IMG/VR virus record: IMGVR_UViG_3300012936_000112
Span: 1 to 29,106 of that record
DNA from: a virus
DNA: 29,106 nucleotides
Strand: one strand, 5' to 3'
This document shows, piece by piece, positions 9,782 through 16,004 of the stretch. The notes under the pieces are model-generated. The model saw only the letters and a program-made list of their open reading frames with translations. It ran no database searches and had not been told where the DNA came from. The translations under genes and the position numbers were made by a program. Within the stretch, counting starts at the first letter, position 1, and every line of letters starts with the position of its first letter.

Positions 9782-12531
9782 GTTTGTATTCCTCTCTTGT
9801 TGTAATGTCCTCTAAAGCTATATCCAGTAATTGCACTTGGTATTGGGTCAACAGCATTTATTGTTGCTGTAGTTTCTGAACCAAGATTATATATAGGAAC
9901 TTGTTTAGTAATTACTTCTTCAATAATAGGAGCATTAGCTTGATAAATACTTGCTAGTGCAGCCTCTACAGTAAAGGTAAAATCTGTATAACCAAATCTT
10001 TTAATAATTACATCGTATCTACCAGAATGGTATAAATCTAAAAATAAACTTTCAACCATTGGTATATCTACTCTGTCAGCTCTAGTATCTTGTTTAATAA
10101 AAAAGCTTGGTAATTCTACAGACATTTGGTATTCAAGACCAATCACATAATTACCAGCTAAGTTTGTTGTATCAGTTTCTATATATTTACCAGTTCCGTC
10201 AGTTTGTATTGTAGGTCTTTCAAATTCACCCGCTGTATTACCACTACCAGTAAACATTATTATTGGTTGCTTACCAGTTATATATGAATGGTTAGCAAAT
10301 CTTACTTTTGTTTTGCCAGCATTAGATGAACTTGCTGTTGTTATATTTGCTTTATGCTGTAAGAAATCTACTCTTGGAGTAAATTTTGTAAAGCCAGTAT
10401 CAATAGCATTGTTAGCTGGATCATCTATCATCTCAATTTTAGATAATCCGTAATTACTACCGTCATAAGTAACAACATAAGACGTATCATTATCAAACAC
10501 ATATCCTCTAGCTTGAGCTGGTAATTGCCATTTACCCCAACCAGCTATTTGTCTTTCATTACCAGCGTTATAAAATTTAAAATAATAAATTAAATCAGTA
10601 TTATCACCAAATAAAACAAAACTATTATTAGGAGAGTTTGCACCCCATGTAAGTGTTTTTGGAATGTATTCAGGAATAATTCTTGATATTTCTGCAACTA
10701 TAGGACGATTATCTACAGAGTCAGTAGCCATCTCAAACACTTTACTGTATGTATCTGTTTCGGTAGAAAACATAATACTTACACCTAAACTTTGAGGTTG
10801 TACTGTTGATTTGTATGTATAGTTTGAAATCTCAGTAAGTTTTACAGTCGCTGGAGCAAAGGCAACATCCTGTGTCGCAAGTAAAAACTGTGCATGTTCA
10901 GCAAACAACACTAATCCTTTTGGTGTACCAACTGCATTTTTTAAAAAGGCTGGTTTACCTGAAGCTGCTGTTAGATCTATAGGGTCTGCGTCACTTATTG
11001 TTAATGAAGAATTAGCAAAGAAGTTAAGAATATCTCCAGCTTGACTCATTATGATTGCATCTTCCGCTAAAAAACCTAAACGGTTTGCAAAGAATGTCAT
11101 GCCAGAAATACCACGTCCTACAAAACTTGGTTCTGGATTTGTTAAATCATCTCCTACTTCGCGATTTGCGTAACCTCCCAGTGTACCACTAGAGTTTAGA
11201 GGATCTAAAGTAAAGTTACCATTTGCCTGTCTTATCAAAGCGTGGGGCATAGTACTTGGGTTGAAGCTTGTATTTATGCCTTTCTTAACTGTCTCAATCC
11301 AAGACCCAGTTCCAGCTATACCAGCAGCGTCAGGAATAAATTTCACATAGTAATCATCAGCGTTTGATTCCTGTGTATTCTGTACTTTTACAAAAAAATC
11401 AGGAAAGCATTGGCTTGGTAATTTACTTATGTCATTACAAGATCCTTTTATAACGTCCATCGCTTTGTTTGTAGTACCACCACGAACTGATACGTTAAAA
11501 CTTCTTGCGTCGTTTCTTTTAATTCTTATTACATGACCGATAGAGTCAGCAACATATCCAGAAAAATTATTTATATCAGAAACTAAGTCATTGATAATAT
11601 CACCAACTCTTAATGTGCCGCTTGAAGCATTACTTGGTGTTGTGAAGGTTGCTGTTCCATCACTAGCAAAAGTAAAATCAAATGCTTCTTGTGAAACTCT
11701 CACATTAAATGTTTTACCAGATTGTGTGACATTAAAATTATCTCCAACTCTCCAACCACTACCACCATTTTTTAAAATAATACTTGTGTTATATCTTGAT
11801 CTAAAAGCATCTGTTTCCTCATCAAAATAAGCCGCACATTGATTGACAAGACGAAACTGTAATCCTGTTTTTGTATTATCGTTTGGGTCGTTATATGAAT
11901 GATCTTGTGCAGAATGATTAGAACATAATCCACCATCTGCAACCTCGTAAGATGCTGGAGTAACTTCTAAACCAGTAGCTCTAAATACTTTTGTTTGTGT
12001 TGTAACTCCATCTCTTGCTAAGTCAATACTGTAAGTAGTGTTATAGGCAACAGTGTTTATAGTTACTAGAGCTTCTTCTGGATCATTAGTCAAAGCAACT
12101 TGGTTCATACTGACTTCTCTTTTATTATTTGCTATTAAAGTAAAGTCAGCTAAGGTCAAGGTACTTAGAGTGTCGAGATTATCTGTATCTAAATAAGCAT
12201 TAACATTAGACCCGATAGTAACAGTTCTTTCATTACCAGTATTTAAATCAAATACTCTTACCTTCATATCGAAAGGTGATGAAGGATTCTTGTAAATTGT
12301 GACTGCGTAACGCTCGTTGCTGTCTCGTAAAATAAAAAACCACTTAGCAGCTGATGGTATATCTGATGCTAAATTTTTTATATATTGCAAAGGAGGTCTT
12401 TTTCTACAGCCAAATGTAGGATCAAGATATGCGTTAATACTTTCTTTTACTTGACCAGCTAATTTTAAAGGGTCTGCCTGTTGGCTTACACCACCTAAAA
12501 GATTAGGTACTTGTTGTGATATTGCTGCCAT
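9772..12531 (-). CDS. Tail tubular protein B (T7 gp12-like, tail nozzle)
   Basis: The gene encodes 919 aa, longer than T7 gp12 (794 aa). The N-terminus is diagnostic: SQQVPNLLGGVSQQADPLKL, followed by a CRKRPPLQYI segment, matches the gp12 family opening. The rest is beta-rich, as expected for the propeller-like nozzle that closes the tail and carries the fibres. The gene sits 2 nt after the tail tubular A gene, and its last codons overlap the start of the gp13 homologue by 10 nt. It ends in RGIQTLQ. The extra ~125 residues compared with T7 are probably insertions in surface loops, which I infer only from length. Confidence 0.95.
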   Translation of the reverse strand: MAAISQQVPNLLGGVSQQADPLKLAGQVKESINAYLDPTFGCRKRPPLQYIKNLASDIPSAAKWFFILRDSNERYAVTIYKNPSSPFDMKVRVFDLNTGNERTVTIGSNVNAYLDTDNLDTLSTLTLADFTLIANNKREVSMNQVALTNDPEEALVTINTVAYNTTYSIDLARDGVTTQTKVFRATGLEVTPASYEVADGGLCSNHSAQDHSYNDPNDNTKTGLQFRLVNQCAAYFDEETDAFRSRYNTSIILKNGGSGWRVGDNFNVTQSGKTFNVRVSQEAFDFTFASDGTATFTTPSNASSGTLRVGDIINDLVSDINNFSGYVADSIGHVIRIKRNDARSFNVSVRGGTTNKAMDVIKGSCNDISKLPSQCFPDFFVKVQNTQESNADDYYVKFIPDAAGIAGTGSWIETVKKGINTSFNPSTMPHALIRQANGNFTLDPLNSSGTLGGYANREVGDDLTNPEPSFVGRGISGMTFFANRLGFLAEDAIIMSQAGDILNFFANSSLTISDADPIDLTAASGKPAFLKNAVGTPKGLVLFAEHAQFLLATQDVAFAPATVKLTEISNYTYKSTVQPQSLGVSIMFSTETDTYSKVFEMATDSVDNRPIVAEISRIIPEYIPKTLTWGANSPNNSFVLFGDNTDLIYYFKFYNAGNERQIAGWGKWQLPAQARGYVFDNDTSYVVTYDGSNYGLSKIEMIDDPANNAIDTGFTKFTPRVDFLQHKANITTASSSNAGKTKVRFANHSYITGKQPIIMFTGSGNTAGEFERPTIQTDGTGKYIETDTTNLAGNYVIGLEYQMSVELPSFFIKQDTRADRVDIPMVESLFLDLYHSGRYDVIIKRFGYTDFTFTVEAALASIYQANAPIIEEVITKQVPIYNLGSETTATINAVDPIPSAITGYSFRGHYNKRGIQTLQ

Positions 12532-12533
12532 TG

Positions 12534-13127
12534 TTACCTCTTAATAGCGTTATAGGGTAGAAATGTATGAAACTCTGTACCGCCAGCTTTATCATTGAGC
12601 ATGTTGTAATCGCCTTGCTGTGTCTCATACTCCATGATTGCAGCTCTAGCAATTTGCTCTTCTTCTTTTGAATATTTAACTATTTCATTACTACCAACTG
12701 ATCTGTTTGCAAAAACATTTGCAGCTCTCATAGCAATATAGTTTTTAAATACTTCTGGTAAATCAACAAAATCAAAAAGCCAAGTAACTTTGCCGTAAAC
12801 AATATCATCAAAATGATATGTATGATTACGTTTATCGTATAACTTGCCGCCTCTTTGTACTGTATTTTTATCACCAAACTCTACGAAGTCTAGAGCTAAA
12901 ACATTTGAGGGTATTTGTATTTCCTTATTATTGTCTGGTGTAAATGGAAAATCTTGCTCAGTATTAAATACCCAACCTTCTGCTTGAGTAGATAATGAAA
13001 CCTCGTCTAAAATTTGTTCTGCTAATTTAGCGGCTGGGTTAAGTGTTGCAAGTGATGTGACGGGTGCTTGACCAATATTAGATAGAACAATATTGACACC
13101 TTCTAGTTTTGTTAATTTTGTAGCCAT
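12534..13127 (-). CDS. Tail tubular protein A (T7 gp11-like)
   Basis: The 197-aa product is the same size as T7 gp11 (196 aa), the adaptor ring that joins the portal to the nozzle. The opening (KLEGVNIVLSNIGQAPVTSL) and the middle YIAMRAANVFANRSVGS segment are family hallmarks. It follows the major capsid gene after a 55-nt gap that holds a strong hairpin, and it is followed by gp12 after 2 nt. This is the T7 order 10-11-12. Confidence 0.95.
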   Translation of the reverse strand: MATKLTKLEGVNIVLSNIGQAPVTSLATLNPAAKLAEQILDEVSLSTQAEGWVFNTEQDFPFTPDNNKEIQIPSNVLALDFVEFGDKNTVQRGGKLYDKRNHTYHFDDIVYGKVTWLFDFVDLPEVFKNYIAMRAANVFANRSVGSNEIVKYSKEEEQIARAAIMEYETQQGDYNMLNDKAGGTEFHTFLPYNAIKR

Positions 13128-13149
13128 TTATTTCTAGGGAATGAGAAGC

Positions 13150-13173
13150 CCCGACGGGCAAAAAGCCCGTGGG
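13150..13173 (-). terminator. Hairpin after the major capsid gene (Tphi-like position)
   Basis: On the minus strand the arms CCCACGGGC and GCCCGTCGGG can pair (9 bp with one bulged base, loop TTTTT). The hairpin begins 9 nt after the capsid stop codon. T7 carries its main phage-polymerase terminator at this place, after gene 10. No strong U-run follows the stem, so it could instead be a processing or mRNA-stability element that keeps capsid messages abundant. The structure is visible; its function is inferred from position. Confidence 0.5.
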
Positions 13174-13182
13174 AACTAAAAA

Positions 13183-14169
13183 TTATTTTGCTTGTAATGA
13201 ACCAGCAACTGATGTGCGTAGTTGACCTACACCCATGCTGAGTTTTCCTACAATTAAATCACCTTGGTATTGAACTCTGAAAGATTCAGATGTTGTTTCC
13301 ACAGTTGGAGAAACAGTCTCTACAACACCAGCCGCATCTCTATGGAAGATAAGACCAGCACATTTATCATTTGTATCTGTGTAGTCGTTATTTTCTCCAG
13401 TTACTGCTGAGTTATAAGCTGCCATGAAAGGTAGGTTATTTGACTTGTATAACTTAACTCCAGCAATAGAGAAAAGTCCTTCGCCACTATTTACAGAACC
13501 TTGTGTTCCACCTAACTCTCTGTTAAGAATGTTTGTATCAACAGAGGAAATAAGTGATAGGTACTGACGTGGAGAAAGTACACAAGAGATTCCATCAGTA
13601 GGAGCATTGCGCTCTTCTAGTACAGCTCTTGCCTCGAAGATACCGTCAACGATAGCTTGTGCATCAAACTGTTTACCAGATCCGATAGAAACTTCAAATC
13701 CACCATCCTCACCTGTTACCGCTGCACTAGCTCTAGATGCCATATCAAGAACTCTGAAGATTCTCTGGTCATAGAATTTTGCTAATGCCTCACCGATCTG
13801 CTTAGATATTTCAGATCTTTGAGAGTAATGAGACAGAATCTCATCGAGGTCATATACAAACTGAGAGCTAATTAATAGGTCGTCTGCATTAATTGTGACG
13901 GCGTTTGCCTTTAATGCTGCATCCCCTAATATAGGCTGCCCAGCGGTATGGAAACCCGCGCCTAGCTTACCTTGTAGTAAGAACTGCTTACTCTTTGCTC
14001 CTCTTAAGGTGTAGCTTCTAACTAGACCTTTTGCGATTGAAGCTGAATTGAATGCGTTAAATACTTCGCCAGAAAAGACGGTTAACGCTGTTGCATATTT
14101 GTTTGCAAATGTATTACTCTGATTACCATTTACTGAATGGGGGCGAGTAATATTAGCCATGTTAGTCAT
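13183..14169 (-). CDS. Major capsid protein (T7 gp10-like)
   Basis: The 328-aa protein matches T7 gp10A (345 aa) in size, place and pattern. It begins with an Asn/Thr-rich arm (residues 1-25), then KYATALTVFSGEVFNAFNSA, the typical start of the HK97-fold capsid in this group. The segment FYDQRIFRVLDMAS and the C-terminal VETTSESFRVQYQGDLIVGK region are also characteristic. The start ATG 14169 is chosen because AGGAG lies 9 nt upstream; the next ATG (14160) has no comparable site. Its long leader and strong ribosome binding site agree with high expression. Confidence 0.96.
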   Translation of the reverse strand: MTNMANITRPHSVNGNQSNTFANKYATALTVFSGEVFNAFNSASIAKGLVRSYTLRGAKSKQFLLQGKLGAGFHTAGQPILGDAALKANAVTINADDLLISSQFVYDLDEILSHYSQRSEISKQIGEALAKFYDQRIFRVLDMASRASAAVTGEDGGFEVSIGSGKQFDAQAIVDGIFEARAVLEERNAPTDGISCVLSPRQYLSLISSVDTNILNRELGGTQGSVNSGEGLFSIAGVKLYKSNNLPFMAAYNSAVTGENNDYTDTNDKCAGLIFHRDAAGVVETVSPTVETTSESFRVQYQGDLIVGKLSMGVGQLRTSVAGSLQAK

Positions 14170-14325
14170 GGTCTTTAACTCCTATAAAAAAAATATTTAC
14201 GATTTCGACATGTCTAAAGTTTGAAAGATTTAACCCTCTTTCCGAGGTGTACACCCCAAAAGTTATCCGACGTATCGGGCTAGTGGGAAATTGAGTAGGG
14301 AGGAATCGAACCTCCCCTAGATCAC
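14170..14325 (-). other. 156-nt non-coding leader upstream of the capsid gene
   Basis: This gap between the YRG peptide gene and the capsid gene holds no convincing ORF. It contains several structures: the T-arm-like hairpin at 14298-14316 (separate entry), a CCGA-CGTA-TCGG short inverted repeat at about 14268-14279, and a perfect 10-bp palindrome GGTGTACACC at 14246-14255. An AT-rich stretch and the capsid Shine-Dalgarno AGGAG follow. A late promoter for the phage polymerase would be expected around here by analogy with T7 phi10, but I see no sequence resembling the T7 promoter. Confidence 0.5.
14291..14316 (-). other. tRNA T-arm-like hairpin; possible tRNA 3'-end (attP-type) fragment or terminator
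   Basis: On the minus strand GGGAGG-TTCGATT-CCTCCC forms a 6-bp stem with a 7-nt loop. The loop fits the tRNA T-loop rule (TTCRANN, with G before and C after), and CTACTCA plus A follows, as an acceptor strand and discriminator would. No matching 5' acceptor half (TGAGTAG) or D and anticodon arms exist upstream; that space is the YRG peptide gene. It is therefore not a whole tRNA. It could be a phage copy of a host tRNA 3' end, as used for integration, although the integrase is about 13 kb away. It could also simply be a terminator hairpin 9 nt after the YRG stop codon. Confidence 0.45.
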
Positions 14326-14430
14326 CTATTTGATTACTCTTTTGTAGGCAACGCCACGATACTTGAGTAAAGATTCTCTCTTAGCTTCTCTTTGCTCCTT
14401 AAGTCGAGCTTGTAGTTCTACTTGAGTCAT
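14326..14430 (-). CDS. 34-aa YRG-motif peptide downstream of a riboswitch-like RNA
   Basis: The short frame starts at ATG 14430 after GAGGTG and ends at TAG. The peptide is highly charged (QARLKEQREAKRES) and then carries LKYRGVAYKR. The YRGxxY pattern recalls the small DUF4278-like peptides of cyanobacteria and cyanophages. It stands directly behind an RNA with the fold of the glutamine-binding 'downstream-peptide' motif, whose defining feature is a short coding region of this kind. Function is unknown; a role in nitrogen or photosynthetic control is only a guess. It is real rather than chance because signal, start site and motif coincide. No hydrophobic segment is present. Confidence 0.7.
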   Translation of the reverse strand: MTQVELQARLKEQREAKRESLLKYRGVAYKRVIK

Positions 14431-14435
14431 AATCA

Positions 14436-14501
14436 CCTCAGTACCTGACCCCCGTTCCATGGTCAGATCTCATGCGTCCCTTTCGGGATGAACGGACGTG
14501 T
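14436..14501 (-). promoter_or_regulatory. Glutamine riboswitch-like RNA (downstream-peptide type)
   Basis: Read on the minus strand, all elements of a three-stem junction with a pseudoknot can be drawn. P1 pairs CCGTTC (14495-14490) with GAACGG (14457-14452). P2 is TCCC-GAAA-GGGA (14488-14477). P3 is CATG...CATG around a loop AGATCTGAC. The loop segment CTGACC (14466-14461) pairs with GGTCAG (14450-14445), just after P1 and just before the GAGGTG ribosome binding site. The P1 start CGTTCATCC and the GGGACG following P2 resemble the conserved core of glnA/downstream-peptide RNAs, known in cyanobacteria and cyanophages and shown for the family to bind glutamine. The pseudoknot next to the ribosome binding site suggests control of YRG peptide translation. 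Structure is seen; family membership is recalled; ligand is inferred. Confidence 0.7.
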
Positions 14502-14503
14502 CG

Positions 14504-14644
14504 TTACTTTTTCTTTTTTTTCTTTGGGAAACCAGCTTTCATATTTGAGTATGCTTTCGCTGTGATAGTACTATTTTTTTTTGATCTGCTAGTACCAGCC
14601 TTCTTGCGAGCATTAATGTTCGCGTATAAACCTCGCTTTGCCAT
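14504..14644 (-). CDS. 46-aa Lys/Arg-rich small phage protein
   Basis: The frame runs from ATG 14644 to TAA 14504. It begins MAKRGLYANINARKKAGTS and ends in a run of six lysines encoded by an A-rich tract. Similar small basic proteins with an RGLYANI opening are common in marine cyanophages and pelagiphages near the capsid genes; I recall no proven function. The strong positive charge suggests nucleic-acid binding, perhaps in packaged DNA or on RNA, which is inference. Its ATG overlaps the hli stop codon (TAATG), so it is translated with its neighbours. The riboswitch-like RNA starts 3 nt after its stop. Confidence 0.75.
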   Translation of the reverse strand: MAKRGLYANINARKKAGTSRSKKNSTITAKAYSNMKAGFPKKKKKK

Positions 14645-14754
14645 TACCAAATATTAGGGATGATTTGTCCTGTGATTGCGTATGCTCCAAGAGCCGCGAT
14701 AACTCCTAGCATGGCTAGTCTTCCATTCCAATGTTCTGCTTTATGCCAATCCAT
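14644..14754 (-). CDS. hli: High-light-inducible protein (Hli), 36 aa
   Basis: The gene encodes 36 aa with the Hli/chlorophyll a/b-binding signature: AEHWNGRLAMLG (ExxNGRxAM, the pigment-binding helix start), a Gly/Ala-rich membrane helix, and the TGQIIP ending seen in cyanophage Hlis. Hli proteins bind chlorophyll in the thylakoid membrane and protect photosystem II during light stress. Phage copies are thought to keep host photosynthesis running during infection. The start overlaps the upstream stop (TAATG at 14756-14752), and the stop overlaps the next ATG in the same way. The place between scaffold and capsid genes is where cyanopodoviruses carry photosynthesis genes. No psbA accompanies it here. 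This gene is the best single indicator of a cyanobacterial host. Confidence 0.85.
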   Translation of the reverse strand: MDWHKAEHWNGRLAMLGVIAALGAYAITGQIIPNIW

Positions 14755-15083
14755 TAATCTAGTTCCGATAATTCAAGAGTTCCGTTTGTTGAGGCGTTTC
14801 TAATTACACCGATGTTTGCTCCACTTGGAACAACCAAAGTTAATCTTTCACCATTACCAATAAAATGGCTAGATGATGATGCTGTCTGAGCTGATGTTCC
14901 TATGGAATATCTAATGTCAGCACCTACAGCCCGTACGCTGATTAGACGTACGGTTGCAGTTAAAACCGTATTTGCACTTGCAGATCCAGCGGCTAACTGC
15001 CGAGCGGTAACAGGTTGTCTCGCAACCTCTACCTGACGGACGGAATATTTACCGTCTTGAAAAGTATGTGTTGTAGCTGTCAC
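14754..15083 (-). CDS. 109-aa putative virion protein, beta-rich
   Basis: The product is a small Ser/Thr/Ala/Val-rich protein with alternating hydrophobic residues, as in a beta-sandwich. The C-terminal half carries IGNGERLTLVVPSGANIGV. No membrane segment, signal peptide or enzyme motif is visible. It lies 9 nt after the scaffold gene and before hli, within the capsid gene cluster, so a capsid decoration or stabilising role is plausible but unproven. Its stop overlaps the hli start codon. Confidence 0.75.
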   Translation of the reverse strand: MTATTHTFQDGKYSVRQVEVARQPVTARQLAAGSASANTVLTATVRLISVRAVGADIRYSIGTSAQTASSSSHFIGNGERLTLVVPSGANIGVIRNASTNGTLELSELD

Positions 15084-15092
15084 TATTCGTTG

Positions 15093-15896
15093 CTATAAAA
15101 GTTCAGGTGAACGAGCTAGTCTTTTCTCTACATCTTGTCTAAACGCTGGGTCAGATTGATATAAAGGATTACCTATATCACGCACAAGTTCTGCATGACT
15201 TCGATATGGTTTTAGCCCGTCGTTGGTTGGTGATTTGCCTGTTAGTAATTGACCCTCGTAACCTTCAGAGTTTTTAAATCTATTATTTAATGCTTCAACA
15301 GCAAACTTAATAGCTATAGAATTATTAGATTCAGCAACTTTATTAAATTCCATCACATCTTGTTCTGGAAGATTAGTCGATGCCCATTGCATGAGATCGT
15401 TATAACCTTGTTCTCCTCCAGCGATATTATGTATTTCAGCTACTGCATTTTGCTCTAAAGACCTTGTTTGATTTTTTGAATAAAAATCCATATAAGCTTT
15501 TACCAAATCTTTACTATCCATCTTTGATAAATCTTCGATGACTTCAGGAGTTAGTTCACCTTTCTCTTTAAAAACATCAGCAGCCTTTTGCATACTCTGT
15601 TCAGATACAGGTATCTCTGGTTCTTGTGTTTCTTCAGTAGGTTGCTCTTCTGTTTCTTCCTCTGGCTTATGTAATTTCTTTTCGAGTTCTTTATAAGCTG
15701 CTAGTAAATCTTCTTGACTTTTAAATTTACCATCAATAAGACTTGGCTGTTGATTCTCTTTTTCTATAGCTTCTAAGGTAGCTTGTTTGTCAGCTTCCAT
15801 AGCTTCCTGATTAGCTTTACCTTGTTCATAAGCTTTAGCTTCTGCTTCTTTATCCAACTGATTTTGTTCAGTAGGATCAATCATTTGACTTGGCAT
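15093..15896 (-). CDS. Capsid scaffolding protein (T7 gp9-like)
   Basis: The 267-aa protein is rich in Glu, Gln, Lys and Asp and has a long central helix, the usual make-up of gp9-type scaffolds that guide procapsid assembly and then leave. The segment LIDGKFKSQEDLLAAYKELE near residue 53 is a common motif of this family. A run of Glu/Pro/Thr (EEETEEQPTEE) follows. The gene stands between portal and capsid, as gp9 does in T7 (307 aa). ATG 15896 is taken as start; the later ATG at codon 5 is also possible. Confidence 0.9.
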   Translation of the reverse strand: MPSQMIDPTEQNQLDKEAEAKAYEQGKANQEAMEADKQATLEAIEKENQQPSLIDGKFKSQEDLLAAYKELEKKLHKPEEETEEQPTEETQEPEIPVSEQSMQKAADVFKEKGELTPEVIEDLSKMDSKDLVKAYMDFYSKNQTRSLEQNAVAEIHNIAGGEQGYNDLMQWASTNLPEQDVMEFNKVAESNNSIAIKFAVEALNNRFKNSEGYEGQLLTGKSPTNDGLKPYRSHAELVRDIGNPLYQSDPAFRQDVEKRLARSPELL

Positions 15897-15899
15897 GGT

Positions 15900-16004
15900 T
15901 TAGTGATATGTTGTTTCTGCTGATCCGAATGATCTTGTTACTTTTTCTTTTATTTCGTAATCTCCCGCTGAAGTTACTCTAGGCTTGTTCTGTACCTTCT
16001 CCAC
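15900..16004 (-). CDS. Possible 34-aa gene in the portal-scaffold junction
   Basis: A short frame starts at GTG 16004, inside the last codons of the portal gene and in another frame, and ends with TAA 3 nt before the scaffold ATG. The peptide includes NKPRVTSAGDYEIKEKVTRS. The frame fills the otherwise empty 82-nt gap between portal and scaffold exactly, and tiny overlapping genes are the rule in this genome. The start codon is uncertain, and a GTG further upstream is possible. Without a homologue in hand I cannot exclude a chance frame. Confidence 0.4.
   Translation of the reverse strand: MEKVQNKPRVTSAGDYEIKEKVTRSFGSAETTYH

Noticed and set aside
14160-14290. T7-like phage promoter before the capsid gene
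   Set aside because: Nothing close to the T7 consensus is visible, and no repeated 20-bp element was found by eye at other gene-block starts.
14281-14400. A complete tRNA gene on the minus strand
   Set aside because: T arm and 3' acceptor strand look right, but no D arm, anticodon arm or matching 5' acceptor strand can be placed; the upstream bases encode the YRG peptide.
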